This document shows, in pieces, positions 33,747 through 43,031 of a stretch of DNA of 64,000 nucleotides. The notes beneath the pieces were generated by a model. That model worked only from the letters and a program-made list of their open reading frames with translations. It was not told the origin of the DNA and did not search any database. Within the stretch, counting starts at the first letter, position 1. Each line of letters starts with the position of its first letter. This stretch comes from Halobaculum sp. MBLA0143 (GTDB lineage Archaea; Halobacteriota; Halobacteria; Halobacteriales; Haloferacaceae), in NCBI RefSeq assembly GCF_041361465.1, contig NZ_JBGKAC010000001.1, positions 744,001 through 808,000 of the forward strand, written 5' to 3'. The position numbers and the translations under genes are program-made.

Positions 33747-34937
33747 CTACGACTCCGCGGCCAGCGACAGCTCCACGACGAACGCCGCGCCGCCGAGGTC
33801 GCTGTCCTCCACCCACACCTCGCCGCCGTACTCCGCGGTCAACACGTCGACGAGGTACAGCCCGACCCCGGTGTCGCTGCTGGACGACCCCGGCGGCGCC
33901 CGGTCGAACAGCCCGACACGCTGCTCCTCGGACACCCCGGGCCCGTCGTCGGCGACGGTCACGCGGACGAGTCCCTCCGACTCGTCTACCGTCGTCCGGA
34001 CGGACACGGTCGGGTCGTCGTCGTTGTGCTGGACGGCGTTGTTGAGGAGGTTGCCGAACACCGACGACAGCATGTGGTTGGCCGACACCGTCGCGTCCGA
34101 GGGCGACGGCGCGTCGACGGACACGTCCGGGTACGACGACACCAGTTTTCGGAGCTCTTCGTCCAGAACTCCGTCGAGGTCCACCGGCTCCGTCTCCAGG
34201 CTCCCGTCGCCGGTGATGCTCTCCAACAACGGCTCTACCGTCTCCGTGATCTCGATGGCGTGTTCCACGTTCGACAACGCCGTCTCGAACGACTCCGTCG
34301 CCTCCGGGCTGGCGTCGTCCATCCCCATCCGGATCGTCCCGCGAGCGATGTTCATGTCGTTGCGGATGTCGTGGTGGAGGATACGGGTGAGGATCTCCAG
34401 CTCCTCCGTCCGGGCGGCCAGCCGTCGCTCGTTCTTCTTGCGCTCGATGGCGTACCGGATCGTCCGCGCCAGGAGCTCCCCGTCGAACTCACCTTTGACC
34501 AGGAAGTCCTGGGCACCACGCCGAACCGCCTCCACGCCGAAGTCGCGGTCGTTCAGCCCCGTCATCACGATGATCGGGAGGTCGCTCCGCAGTTCGAGCA
34601 CGGCGTCCAACGTCTCCTCGCCGCGACTGTCCGGCAACATCAGATCGAGCAGGACGATGTCGACTTCGTCGCCGTCCAGCCGCGACTCCGCGTCGGCCAG
34701 TCGGCTGACGTGGTCGATCTCGAAGTTGCGCGACACCGCTCCGCCGGCGCTGACGATCCCGCCTTTCATCTGGAGCAGTTCGCGGATCAGCCGGGCGTCG
34801 CCGTCGTTGTCCTCGATCAACAGGATCGTCACCGGCGCCTCACCGGGTGGCTCCCCCGTCACCTCCGTGTTCGTCTCTGTACGGTCGCCGTCTCGCCGTC
34901 TCGTGCCCCCTCCGGGGGTCTGATCGTTCGAGCGCAT
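33747..34937 (-). CDS. Receiver-linked histidine kinase
   Basis: A 396-residue signalling protein. Residues 1-35 are polar. A receiver domain follows (about 36-160), with DNDGD acidic pocket, phospho-acceptor Asp in IVLLDLMLP, and MTG and K (LVKGEF) at the end. A dimerisation helix with the H-box ILHHDIRNDMNIARG and an HATPase domain (N-box FGNLLNNAVQHND, G1 DDGPGVSE, G2 SDTGVGLYLV) complete it. Receiver-first kinases like this sit in haloarchaeal phosphorelays. It is the last gene of a tight three-gene run, two bases after the response regulator. Confidence 0.9.
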   Translation of the reverse strand: MRSNDQTPGGGTRRRDGDRTETNTEVTGEPPGEAPVTILLIEDNDGDARLIRELLQMKGGIVSAGGAVSRNFEIDHVSRLADAESRLDGDEVDIVLLDLMLPDSRGEETLDAVLELRSDLPIIVMTGLNDRDFGVEAVRRGAQDFLVKGEFDGELLARTIRYAIERKKNERRLAARTEELEILTRILHHDIRNDMNIARGTIRMGMDDASPEATESFETALSNVEHAIEITETVEPLLESITGDGSLETEPVDLDGVLDEELRKLVSSYPDVSVDAPSPSDATVSANHMLSSVFGNLLNNAVQHNDDDPTVSVRTTVDESEGLVRVTVADDGPGVSEEQRVGLFDRAPPGSSSSDTGVGLYLVDVLTAEYGGEVWVEDSDLGGAAFVVELSLAAES

Positions 34938-34939
34938 CG

Positions 34940-35377
34940 TTACGGTGGGAGTCTCACCGTCGAGAGCCAGAACCGCTCGATCTGCCGTGCGACTTCGACG
35001 AAGTCGTCCACGTCCGCCGGCTTCTCGACGTAAGCGTTCGCGTGTCTGTCGTAGCTCGCCCGCACGTCGGCGTCGGCCGTCGAACTCGTCAACACGATCA
35101 CCGGGAGTCGCCGCAGCTCCGGGTCCGACTTCAGCTCCTCCAGCACCTCCGTGCCGTGGAGCCGCGGGAGATCTAGGTCCAACAACACCAGATCCGGCCC
35201 CGGATCCGACTCCGACCCCCGGAGCCGCTCGACGGCCGCCTTGCCGTCTTTCACCACTTGGAGATCGTGTGAGATCCCCACCTCCTCCAGGGCCAGCTCC
35301 GTCAGCCGCACGTCGCCGGGGTTGTCCTCCACGAGGAGGATGTCGATGTGACCCGTGACGTGCTCGGCGTCCGTCAC
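34940..35377 (-). CDS. Single-domain response regulator
   Basis: A 145-residue stand-alone receiver. The acidic pair is in LLVEDNPGD, the phosphorylated Asp in LVLLDLDLPRLHG, Thr in VLTSST, and Lys in YVEKPAD; there is no output domain. Such proteins pass phosphate between kinases or act on partners. The GTG at 35377 overlaps the end of the upstream kinase by four bases (GTGA), and the following receiver-kinase begins two bases after its stop, so the three are one operon. Confidence 0.92.
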   Translation of the reverse strand: MTDAEHVTGHIDILLVEDNPGDVRLTELALEEVGISHDLQVVKDGKAAVERLRGSESDPGPDLVLLDLDLPRLHGTEVLEELKSDPELRRLPVIVLTSSTADADVRASYDRHANAYVEKPADVDDFVEVARQIERFWLSTVRLPP

Positions 35378-36855
35378 GGCTCTGCCCCCTCGGCGGTCAC
35401 GGTCGGATCTTCGACCGGCTCGCCCGGCTCCCGCTTCGGGAACGACGCGAAGAACGTCGACCCCTCGCCGACGGTCGACTCCACCCAGATCTCCCCGCCG
35501 TGACGCTCCACGATCTTCCGACAGACCGCCAACCCGATGCCGGTGCCGGACTCGTCGCTCCGGTCGTCCAACCGATTGAACACCTCGAAGACGGCGTCTC
35601 GTTGGGACTCCGGGATACCGACCCCGTCGTCTTCCACCGCGAGCGTCCACTCGTCGCCCCGGTCGGCCGCCGAGACGTGGATCTGTGGCGTCGACTCGCT
35701 GTACTTGATCGCGTTGGCGACCAGGTTCTGCAACAGCATCCGCACCTGGTTCCGGTCGGCCACGAGCGTCGGCAACGGGTCCGCCGTCACCGTCGCACCC
35801 GTGTCGTCGATCCTGACGGCCAGGTCGTCACGCACCTCGTCGACCACCGTCTCCAGGTCCGTCTCGACCATCGGGTCGCCGTCCGTGTCGACCCGAGAGT
35901 ACTCCAGGAGTCCGTCGATCATCGCGCCCATCCGCTTTGCCCCGTCGACCGCGAAGTCCATGAACTCTCGGGCGTCCTCGTCCAGTTCGTCGCCGTAGCG
36001 GCTCTCCAACAGCTGGACGTAGCTCGTCACCATCCGTAGCGGCTCCTTCAGGTCGTGTGAGGCGACGTACGCGAACTGTTCGAGCCGTTCGTTCGACTCC
36101 TCCAGCTTCTCGACGGTCGCCTCCAGCTTCTGTTGGGCCCGCACTCGGTCCGTCACGTCTCGAGCGGTGAACTGGAACATCGGCGGCTCCCCCGGAATCT
36201 CCGCGGGGACGAAGATCGCGGAGAAGTGCTCGCCGTCGACGGTGTCCTCCAGCCGTGTCGGCTCGCCCGTCTCCAACGCCTCCCGGCCGGCCTCCACGCG
36301 CCGGCGAGCGACGGCCTCGTCGTACAGGTCGAACAGGCTCGTGCCGACCAGCGCCGACTGCGCCGCGTCGTGAGCCGCCGCCATCGCCGGGTTCGCCGTC
36401 TGGATCACCCCGTCGCGGTCGACGTACGCCAACAGCTCCGGCGTGTTGTCGAACAACAGTTCGTACTTCTGTTCCGTCTGCCGTTGCTGGACGGCGTTGA
36501 CGATGCGGTTCTGTAGCTCCTGGAAGCGTTCGTCCTCGCCGCCCTTCCGGACGTAGCCGGTCACGCCCGAGGCGATGGCCTCGCTGGCGATAGCCTCGCT
36601 CCCCTCTCCCGTCACGAGGAAGAACGGCTGATCGTGACCGTCCTCGCGGATCGACCGCAGCAGCTCCACCCCGTCCATCTCCGGCATCTGGTAGTCGCTC
36701 ACGACACAGTGGATCGCCCCCCTGGCGACGATCCGCCGCGCAACCGACGGGTCCGTCGTCACCCGCGTCCGGATTTCCTCGTGGCTCGACAGCGCCTCCG
36801 CGACGTGATTGGCGAAGAACTCGCTGTCGTCTACCACCAACACCTGCAAGTCCAT
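35374..36855 (-). CDS. Receiver-PAS-histidine kinase
   Basis: A 493-residue soluble hybrid kinase. An N-terminal receiver (1-125; VVDDSEF, Asp in VVSDYQMPEMDG, Lys in YVRKGG) is followed by a PAS domain (about 130-245), a coiled coil, HisKA with FAYVASHDLKEPLRMV, and HATPase (N-box LLQNLVANAIKYSE, G1 EDDGVGIPES, G2 GTGIGLAV). PAS could bind a small ligand or cofactor; none can be told. It is first in a three-gene unit. The ATG at 36855 lies about 32 bases from a TATA-like box. Confidence 0.92.
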   Translation of the reverse strand: MDLQVLVVDDSEFFANHVAEALSSHEEIRTRVTTDPSVARRIVARGAIHCVVSDYQMPEMDGVELLRSIREDGHDQPFFLVTGEGSEAIASEAIASGVTGYVRKGGEDERFQELQNRIVNAVQQRQTEQKYELLFDNTPELLAYVDRDGVIQTANPAMAAAHDAAQSALVGTSLFDLYDEAVARRRVEAGREALETGEPTRLEDTVDGEHFSAIFVPAEIPGEPPMFQFTARDVTDRVRAQQKLEATVEKLEESNERLEQFAYVASHDLKEPLRMVTSYVQLLESRYGDELDEDAREFMDFAVDGAKRMGAMIDGLLEYSRVDTDGDPMVETDLETVVDEVRDDLAVRIDDTGATVTADPLPTLVADRNQVRMLLQNLVANAIKYSESTPQIHVSAADRGDEWTLAVEDDGVGIPESQRDAVFEVFNRLDDRSDESGTGIGLAVCRKIVERHGGEIWVESTVGEGSTFFASFPKREPGEPVEDPTVTAEGAEP

Positions 36856-36880
36856 TCGATAGCCTACGGTGTCGGACGCG

Positions 36881-36892
36881 CGGGTATAAGTG
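36881..36892 (-). promoter_or_regulatory. TATA-like box of the receiver-kinase operon
   Basis: On the minus strand CACTTATACCCG is centred about 32 bases before the ATG at 36855, so the three-gene run has its own promoter, separate from the transducer gene upstream. Confidence 0.6.
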
Positions 36893-36948
36893 CTTCCGAT
36901 TCTCCAACGCCGATCCTGTCGGAACCCAACGACGACGGCGACGGCGGC

Positions 36949-38538
36949 TCAGCGACCGCCGGCCGCCGTCACCTCCCCGGTGTCGAACGCCGCCGCCAGG
37001 TCGTCCAGTTCCTGGGCCCGCTCGGCCAGTCGCTCCACCTCGGTCCCGACGCTCGACAGCGACGACGACTGCTGGTCTGCGGCCGTAGACACCGTCTCCG
37101 CCTCTGCGGCGGTCTCCTCGACGACTGCCGACACGTCCTCTACCGTCCCGACGACGGCCTGCGCCCTGTCGGCCTGTTCGTCCGTCGCCGTCGCGATAGA
37201 CTGGAGCCCCTCGTCCACCTCCGCCACGGAGTCGACGACCGCCTCGAACGCCTCGAACGCCTCTGTCACCGTCTCCCGGCCGGTCTCCACTCGTTCCCGG
37301 GTCTCGGCCACGTCCGCGACGGCCGCGTCCGTCGACGCCTCCACGTCCGCGACCAGGTCCGCCGCCCGGGTCGTCGCCTCCCGAGTCTCCGTCGCCAACT
37401 CCTTCACCTCGTCTGCGATGACGGCGAACCCGTCGCTGCCGTCGCCCGTCGCGCGTGCCGCCTCTACCGAGGCGTTCAACGCGAGCGTGTTCGTCTGCTC
37501 TGCCACGTCGTCGATCAGCTCGACGATCTCGCCGATTCGGGCGACGTTCTCGGCCAACTCCCGGTTCGCCGTCTCCGTCGCCTCCGTGTGGTCGACGACC
37601 GCGGACATCTCCGTCGCGGCCGTCTCCGCCAGTTCCACGCCGCGTTCACCCTGGCGGGCGACCGTCTCCGACTGGTCGGCGATCTCGTCTGTGGTCGCCG
37701 TCACCTCCTCGACAGTCGCCGACAGTGCCGACAGCTCGTTCGTCGCGTCCGCCAGGTCCGTCGACTGGCTCGCCGCGCCGTCGGAGATCTCGCTCACGGA
37801 GGCCGCCACCTCCGCGGCCGCCGTCTCCACCTCGCCGATGCCGTCGTCGGCGTCGGCGCTGGCGTCCGCGACCGCCTCCGCGACCGCCTCCACCCGACCG
37901 ACCGTCTCCGACAGCCGCGCGAGAGCGTCGTTGACCGCCGTCGCAACCTCCCGCATCGCCTCGTCGTCCGCGTCCGTGTCCAGCCGCACCGTCAGGTCGC
38001 CGTCGGCGACGGCCGACAGCCGCTCGGCGTACGCCGCCGCCCGTTCCTCCAGCCGCCGGGACCGTCGGCGTGACTCCTCGCGGGCCTCCGTCGCGCGCTC
38101 CCGTGCCGCCTCGGCCTCCTGGATGCTCTCCCCCAGCGAGTCGGCCATCCGTTCGAAGGCGTCGAACAACACCCCGATCTCGTCCGGACGCGTCACGGCG
38201 AACCCGGCGTCGTACTGTCCCTCGTCGACCGCCCGGACCTCTCGTGTCGTCCGAACGACCACCCAGTACAGCTCACAGTACGCCATGAACCCCGTGAAGA
38301 TCGTCACCGTCGAGAAGACGAGAGCGGCGGTCAACACGTCGTCGACGAACAACACTGCCGCCCCCGGCCCGATCACGACCACGGCCGACGCGAGGACGAA
38401 CAGCCGCACGGCGAAGTTCCGCCTGATCACCTCCGGGTAGTACGGCTCCACGTCGACGGCGAACTGTCCGACCGCGAGGAGAATCCGCGCTGTGAGCCCC
38501 GCCTCCCCCGGCGTGGCTCCGTCTTGTGTCTCTGACAC
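36949..38538 (-). CDS. HAMP-domain methyl-accepting transducer
   Basis: A 529-residue haloarchaeal transducer. Two adjacent membrane helices (about 40-85, FAVRLFVLASAVVVIGP and LVFSTVTIFTGFMAYCELYW) are followed by a HAMP domain, a coiled coil and the signalling domain, whose hairpin tip reads VAEQTNTLALNASVEAARAT with GDGFAVIADEVKEL. There is no external sensor domain, so it probably senses through the membrane or a partner. The GTG at 38538 fits a TATA-like box at 38572-38583; a TTG at 38562 would lie upstream of the predicted transcript start. It drives CheA or, given its neighbours, may link to the kinases downstream. Confidence 0.88.
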   Translation of the reverse strand: MSETQDGATPGEAGLTARILLAVGQFAVDVEPYYPEVIRRNFAVRLFVLASAVVVIGPGAAVLFVDDVLTAALVFSTVTIFTGFMAYCELYWVVVRTTREVRAVDEGQYDAGFAVTRPDEIGVLFDAFERMADSLGESIQEAEAARERATEAREESRRRSRRLEERAAAYAERLSAVADGDLTVRLDTDADDEAMREVATAVNDALARLSETVGRVEAVAEAVADASADADDGIGEVETAAAEVAASVSEISDGAASQSTDLADATNELSALSATVEEVTATTDEIADQSETVARQGERGVELAETAATEMSAVVDHTEATETANRELAENVARIGEIVELIDDVAEQTNTLALNASVEAARATGDGSDGFAVIADEVKELATETREATTRAADLVADVEASTDAAVADVAETRERVETGRETVTEAFEAFEAVVDSVAEVDEGLQSIATATDEQADRAQAVVGTVEDVSAVVEETAAEAETVSTAADQQSSSLSSVGTEVERLAERAQELDDLAAAFDTGEVTAAGGR

Positions 38539-38571
38539 GGTGGTAGCTCCGATATCGATCAACTGAATCGG

Positions 38572-38583
38572 TCTGATAAAGGA
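38572..38583 (-). promoter_or_regulatory. TATA-like box of the transducer gene
   Basis: On the minus strand CCTTTATCAGAC lies about 39 bases before the GTG at 38538, giving a transcript start a little before that codon and excluding the TTG at 38562 as the start. Confidence 0.5.
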
Positions 38584-38667
38584 CTGACGGTAGTCGGGTT
38601 CGTCCCCACACTCTCACCCGACCCCGGAACCATAGACTTAGGTAGCGGGCGCTCCCCGTGTTTCCGG

Positions 38668-38958
38668 ATGCCGATTCAAAAGCGCTGGAGCAAGGCGACG
38701 GTCGAAAAGGTCCGCGAGCGTGTCCCCGAAGGGAAGGGGGTGTACGAACTGAAGTCGTTCGGCGAACTCGTGTTCGTCGGCTACAGCCGCTTCCTCCGTG
38801 ACAGCCTCGCCGCAGTCGTCGAACGGCAGACGCCCAACTACTTTCGGTTCCAGACGGTGTCGTTCCCGGCAGAGGCCCGTCGGGTCGCCCGCCGGCACTA
38901 CGACCGGTACGCCGAGACGAACGGAGAGCCACCACGGTGGAACCCGAGTCGCCCGTAG
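38668..38958 (+). CDS. DUF7508-like, GIY-YIG-related small protein
   Basis: A 96-residue protein beginning MPIQKRWSKATVEKVRER, then GKGVYELKSFGELVFVGYS and FLRDSLAAVVERQTPNYFRF. The pair VYEL and VFVGYS resembles the two strands of the GIY-YIG nuclease fold, but the catalytic Tyr-Arg-Glu set is not complete. It is a conserved small haloarchaeal family, probably DUF7508, with no known role. The start ATG is clear, and it converges on the sensor kinase gene. Confidence 0.75.
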   Translation: MPIQKRWSKATVEKVRERVPEGKGVYELKSFGELVFVGYSRFLRDSLAAVVERQTPNYFRFQTVSFPAEARRVARRHYDRYAETNGEPPRWNPSRP

Positions 38959-39001
38959 ACGACCGGCGTCGACTCGACTCCGTCGACCTCGACGGACGGA
39001 C

Positions 39002-40138
39002 TCACTCCGCCTCCGGGAGCGTCAGCTCTACGACCGTCCCTCTGGGTTCGTTGTCCGACAGGCTCACCGAGCCGCCGTAGCCGGACACGAGCGTGTCGAC
39101 GAGGTACAGCCCCATTCCGGAGCCGTCGCCCACCTCTGGCTCCAACGCGTTGCCGTCGAATCGGTCGGGAACCCCCGGGCCGTCGTCGGCGACCCGCAGG
39201 TGGATCCAGTCGTCGTCCGTCTCCGCCGTGACGGTCACGTTCACGACCTCGCGGTCGTGGTGCTCGACCGCGTTCGACAACACGTTCTCCACGACCGCCG
39301 GCAGCAGGTCGTCCGCCAACGCCGACAGCTCCGGGTCCACGTCCGTGGTCACGGACAGCCCGTCGTGACTCCCCTCCATGATGGACGCCTGCTCGACCAC
39401 GACGGCCCGCAGCGGGACGGCCTCGCGGCTCCGGTCGTCGCTGACGGCGTCGACCGCGACGGACACGTCCGACAACAGCTCCAAGACGGCGTCCAACTGC
39501 GTCTCGATCGTCGCGCGCTGGTGCTCGTCCACGTCCGTCGCCCCCTCCAGCAGGAGATCCAGCCGGCCGTCGATCACGTTCACGCGGTTGCGGACGTTGT
39601 GACGGACGAGCGAGTGGAGAGTGACGAGCCGCTCGCAGTCGGCCGGCGCGGGCCCGTCGGTCACTACCCGGCCGCCGTCGCCGATCACCCCACCGCCGAG
39701 CACGCCGTCGCCGTGGCGTCCGACCGGGACGGACGGCAGCCACAGCGCCGTCAGGACGACCCCGACGAGCCCGGCGTCCGTCCCGGTCGCCACGAGCAGG
39801 AACACCGCCGTCTCGAAGTCCGGCAGCGTCCCCAGCGTCGTCGGCACCGCGACCACGACTGTCGTCGTCGCCACGACCGCCGCGGCCGCCGCCCCGACAC
39901 CGACCCGCCAGACCGCCTCGGGACCGAACGCGTCCGTCGACAGCCAGTACGCGGTGTACAGGTGACCGACGGCCGCGACGGCCAGGAGAGACGCCTCGGG
40001 CGGGAGCGCCGCCGTCGGCCGGGCGACGACTGCACCCGCGACTTCGAACAGACAGTAGACCGCGGTGACGACGCCCACGACGGCGAACAGCCTGGGCGTC
40101 ACTACCTCACGGTCGAACGTACGTTCCGGAACCGACAT
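39002..40138 (-). CDS. Membrane sensor histidine kinase
   Basis: A 378-residue kinase. The N-terminal 145 residues hold about four or five hydrophobic helices, a membrane sensor unit without a large external domain. The catalytic part has an H-box-like SLVRHNVRNRVNVIDG, an N-box VVENVLSNAVEHHD, G1 VADDGPGVPD and G2 GSGMGLYLVDTLV. The H-box R-H-N-x-R-N is typical of haloarchaeal kinases of the HisKA_7TM group. The gene is divergent and stands alone; AT-rich bases at 40148-40165 (TTATTAATTATACC) are its likely promoter. Its response regulator is not adjacent. Confidence 0.88.
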   Translation of the reverse strand: MSVPERTFDREVVTPRLFAVVGVVTAVYCLFEVAGAVVARPTAALPPEASLLAVAAVGHLYTAYWLSTDAFGPEAVWRVGVGAAAAAVVATTTVVVAVPTTLGTLPDFETAVFLLVATGTDAGLVGVVLTALWLPSVPVGRHGDGVLGGGVIGDGGRVVTDGPAPADCERLVTLHSLVRHNVRNRVNVIDGRLDLLLEGATDVDEHQRATIETQLDAVLELLSDVSVAVDAVSDDRSREAVPLRAVVVEQASIMEGSHDGLSVTTDVDPELSALADDLLPAVVENVLSNAVEHHDREVVNVTVTAETDDDWIHLRVADDGPGVPDRFDGNALEPEVGDGSGMGLYLVDTLVSGYGGSVSLSDNEPRGTVVELTLPEAE

Positions 40139-40269
40139 CTCGGTATGAGAACTAGTGCTGTTATTAATTATACCTTCCGGTCACGCGAACCGCGAGACTG
40201 TTGGTTTTGCGAGCGAACGACTAAAACGCGCAAATCGCCGTCGAGAGAGCCGCTCGGCGACGGCTCGGT

Positions 40270-40464
40270 TCACTCCTCGCGTTGCTCCGACAGGGTCTCC
40301 CACACTTCGGCGCAGCCACAGCCCGCGTCGACCCCGTCGAGGTGGTCGTCGACTCGTTCCTCCGTCTCCGATTCCCCGTCCGTCTCGTCAGTCTCGGTGG
40401 TCTCCGGCTCTGGCTCCGGGTCCGGGTCTGTCGCGTCCGCCTCCTCGGCACGCGTCTCGCTCAC
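40270..40464 (-). CDS. Small acidic CxC protein
   Basis: A 64-residue protein with a Glu/Asp/Thr-rich N-terminal stretch and a conserved end, DDHLDGVDAGCGCAEVWETL then SEQREE. The last 28 residues match a frequent small haloarchaeal family of unknown role with a Cys pair (CGC here). The GTG at 40464 is used; ORFs extending further upstream are antisense noise. It is followed by the sensor kinase gene on the same strand after 130 bases. Confidence 0.65.
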   Translation of the reverse strand: MSETRAEEADATDPDPEPEPETTETDETDGESETEERVDDHLDGVDAGCGCAEVWETLSEQREE

Positions 40465-40736
40465 TGTCGTGCCTCTCTCTCGTCGAGTGCGAACAGTTCT
40501 GGAGCGACGTCCGCGGAGACGTGTTCGGTCGGGTTCTGTGTCTGTCTCACGAGACTCCCCACGGCCGGGGCCGGTATCAAGCCACGGACGGCCCCGAATC
40601 TGGCCGTGACAATCTGGAACCAGCAGCAGTTGCTGGTTCCTGCGACCCGGCTGACGGCGACGATCCGGGGACGGCATCCCAGTCGGGTGCCTGTGACGTG
40701 TCACTGCTGACGCCCGGGCTTGCAGGCACCGGACGA

Positions 40737-41153
40737 GTGAAACCCCGGCAGGACAGTCGTTGGAACGTGACAGCCGCACTGCGCGTGCTCGACGACGGCG
40801 CCTGGCTCTCCGTGGCCGACAGCCGTGCGGTCGGTGTCGGTGAACTGTGGCGTGTCTCCGGGTTCTGCGGGTGCCGTCCGGCCGACCTCGTCGTCGAAGG
40901 GTTCACCGAGGTCGGCGTCGACGGTCGGACGATCGAGGTGCGCGCGTACGGCACCTGCATCCAGTGTGACACCGAGGGAGCGACCGACTGGCTCCCGGTC
41001 GGCCGGCTCGTCGACAGGGACACGCCACGGCGGGAAGCGGGCGAACGCGGCGTCTTCCAGGAGCTCGCGCGGTCTGCGCCCGCTGCCGGCGCCGGCTCCC
41101 GGGGTGCCCGCGAGTTACCGGCAAACCGTGCATTTTCGTCGGAGAACCCGTAA
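40737..41153 (+). CDS. Zinc-finger-like hypothetical protein
   Basis: A 138-residue protein. A core of about 60 residues has four cysteines in two pairs: GFCGCRPADLVVEG and YGTCIQCDTEGATDWLPVG, which suggests a zinc-binding fold. The N-terminus is WNVTAALRVLDDGAWLSVADS. It resembles a haloarchaeal family with no assigned function. The GTG at 40737 begins the conserved part; earlier start codons lie in low-quality sequence. It precedes the nitrite/sulfite reductase gene by 50 bases and may be functionally tied to it. Confidence 0.65.
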   Translation: MKPRQDSRWNVTAALRVLDDGAWLSVADSRAVGVGELWRVSGFCGCRPADLVVEGFTEVGVDGRTIEVRAYGTCIQCDTEGATDWLPVGRLVDRDTPRREAGERGVFQELARSAPAAGAGSRGARELPANRAFSSENP

Positions 41154-41203
41154 CGATTAGTGGAGTCTGTCACCTTTAGGAAGAGGCGGTCTTCACAGTT
41201 CGT

Positions 41204-43030
41204 ATGCCAACTGACGTAGAGAACTGGAAGTCGGAAGTGTACGGTCAGGAGATCCGCGACCACCTGATGGAGTTCGCCGAGGAGGGGTGGGAGTCGATCC
41301 CGGACGACGAACACGACGCCTGGTTCGAGCGGTTCAAGTGGTGGGGGCTGTACCACCAGCGATCCGGTCAGGAGAGCTACTTCATGATGCGGATCGGCAC
41401 GCCGAACGGCGTGCTGGAGCCGGGACAACTGGAGGTCGTCGGCGAGATCGCCGACGAGTACGCCCGCGGCCCGGCCGACAACCCGGAGTTCGGCGCCGCG
41501 TACGCCGACTTCACGACCCGACAGTCGATCCAGCTCCACTGGATCCGGCTGTCGGACGTGCCGGAGATCTTCGAGAAGCTGGAGGCCAACGGGCTCACGA
41601 CACAGCAGGCGTGTGGCGACTCCTGGCGCAACATCGTCGGCTGCCCGGTCGCCGGCAAGGACGCACAGGAGGTCGTCGACGCCCTGCCGGTCGCAGAGCA
41701 GCTCAACGAGCAGTTCAAGGGCAACGAAGATCACGCCAACCTCCCGCGGAAGTGGAAGGTGTCCGTGACGGGCTGCCGCGAGGGCTGTGGCCAGGGTGAC
41801 ATCAACGACCTCGCGCTGGAGCCGGCCGAGAAGAACGGCGAGATGGGGTTCAACGTCCGGGTCGGCGGCGGTCTCTCGCGCAACGAGCCGCGACTGGCCC
41901 GCGACCTAGACGTGTTCGTCACGCCCGACGAGGCCGAGGAGGTGTCTGGCGCGCTGTCCGCGTTGTTCCGCGAGTACGGCGACCGCGAAGACCGCTACAA
42001 CGCTCGGATGAAGTTCCTCGTCGACGAGTGGGGCGTCGAGGAGATCCGCGACACGCTGGAGTCGGAGTTCCTGGACCGCGAGCTGCCGTCGGCGGGCGAG
42101 GACCTGCGCGACCAGTACACGTACAACGCCGGGCGGGCGCCGGACGCCGACGCGAACGGCACTGGTGCCGTCGCCGACGGCGGCGTCGCGGCACAGTACC
42201 CGGGCGGCGACCACGACCACGTCGGCGTCCACCCGCAGGGCGACGACAACTTCTACGTCGGGCTGAACGTGCTCGTCGGCCGGATGGGGTCCGACGACGT
42301 GTTGGAGCTGGCCGACCTCGCAGACGAGTACGGCAGCGGGGAGGTGCGGCTCACCCAGCGCCAGAACGTGATCGTGACGGACGTGTCCGAGTCCGACCTC
42401 GACGAGTTCCTCGCGGAGCCGTTGCTCGACGACTACGCGCCGGACCCGCACCCGTTCATGCGCGGCTCCATCGCGTGCACCGGGACGGAGTTCTGTTCGC
42501 TGTCCATCGTGGAGACGAAGAACCGCCAGGTTCGGTACGCGCGGTGGCTCAAGGAGAACGTCGACCTGCCCGAGGGGGTCGAGGAGTTCCACATCCACCT
42601 CTCCGGCTGTACGGCGTCGTGTGCCCAGCCGCAGATCGCGGACGTGAGTCTCCGCGGAATGAAGACCCGGAAGAACGGCGAGGCGGTGGAGGCACTGGAC
42701 GTCGGGCTCGGCGGCGGGCTCGGCGAGGACCCCCGCTTTGCCGACTGGGTGGCCCAGCGCATCCCGGCCGACGAGGTGCCGGGCGCCATCTCGAACCTCC
42801 TCGCGGCGTTCGACGACGCCCGCGAGGACGGGGAGAGCTTCCGCGACTTCGTCGAGCAGACCGACGAGGAGACGCTCGGGGAGATGATCCAGCCGGAGGA
42901 GACGGACTACGACGACCCGTACATGCACAACACGAAGCTGACGTGGTACCCGTACGCCGACGAAGACGAGATGGACGACGGACCGGCGCCGGTCGGCTCC
43001 GACGAGTACCCGGTCGAGGCGGACGACTGA
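41204..43030 (+). CDS. nirA: Ferredoxin-dependent nitrite/sulfite reductase
   Basis: A 608-residue siroheme and [4Fe-4S] enzyme that reduces nitrite to ammonia (or sulfite to sulfide) in the cytoplasm. Two repeated nitrite/sulfite reductase half-domains are seen, with the cluster cysteines Cys425, Cys431 (CTGTEFC), Cys469 and Cys473 (SGCTASCAQP) in the C-terminal half. The first half has TTRQSIQLHWIRLSDV and a Cys-rich VTGCREGCGQGD motif. Haloarchaeal assimilatory NirA is of this kind; sulfite use cannot be excluded. A DUF6360-type gene starts one base after the stop. Confidence 0.92.
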   Translation: MPTDVENWKSEVYGQEIRDHLMEFAEEGWESIPDDEHDAWFERFKWWGLYHQRSGQESYFMMRIGTPNGVLEPGQLEVVGEIADEYARGPADNPEFGAAYADFTTRQSIQLHWIRLSDVPEIFEKLEANGLTTQQACGDSWRNIVGCPVAGKDAQEVVDALPVAEQLNEQFKGNEDHANLPRKWKVSVTGCREGCGQGDINDLALEPAEKNGEMGFNVRVGGGLSRNEPRLARDLDVFVTPDEAEEVSGALSALFREYGDREDRYNARMKFLVDEWGVEEIRDTLESEFLDRELPSAGEDLRDQYTYNAGRAPDADANGTGAVADGGVAAQYPGGDHDHVGVHPQGDDNFYVGLNVLVGRMGSDDVLELADLADEYGSGEVRLTQRQNVIVTDVSESDLDEFLAEPLLDDYAPDPHPFMRGSIACTGTEFCSLSIVETKNRQVRYARWLKENVDLPEGVEEFHIHLSGCTASCAQPQIADVSLRGMKTRKNGEAVEALDVGLGGGLGEDPRFADWVAQRIPADEVPGAISNLLAAFDDAREDGESFRDFVEQTDEETLGEMIQPEETDYDDPYMHNTKLTWYPYADEDEMDDGPAPVGSDEYPVEADD

Positions 43031-43031
43031 C

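Noticed and set aside
38538-38562. TTG at 38562 as the transducer start
   Set aside because: A TATA-like box at 38572-38583 would place transcription start downstream of it, so the GTG at 38538 is preferred.
41204-43030. Dissimilatory sulfite reductase
   Set aside because: Single-chain siroheme enzyme with two half-repeats and no DsrA/DsrB partner, as in assimilatory ferredoxin-dependent enzymes.
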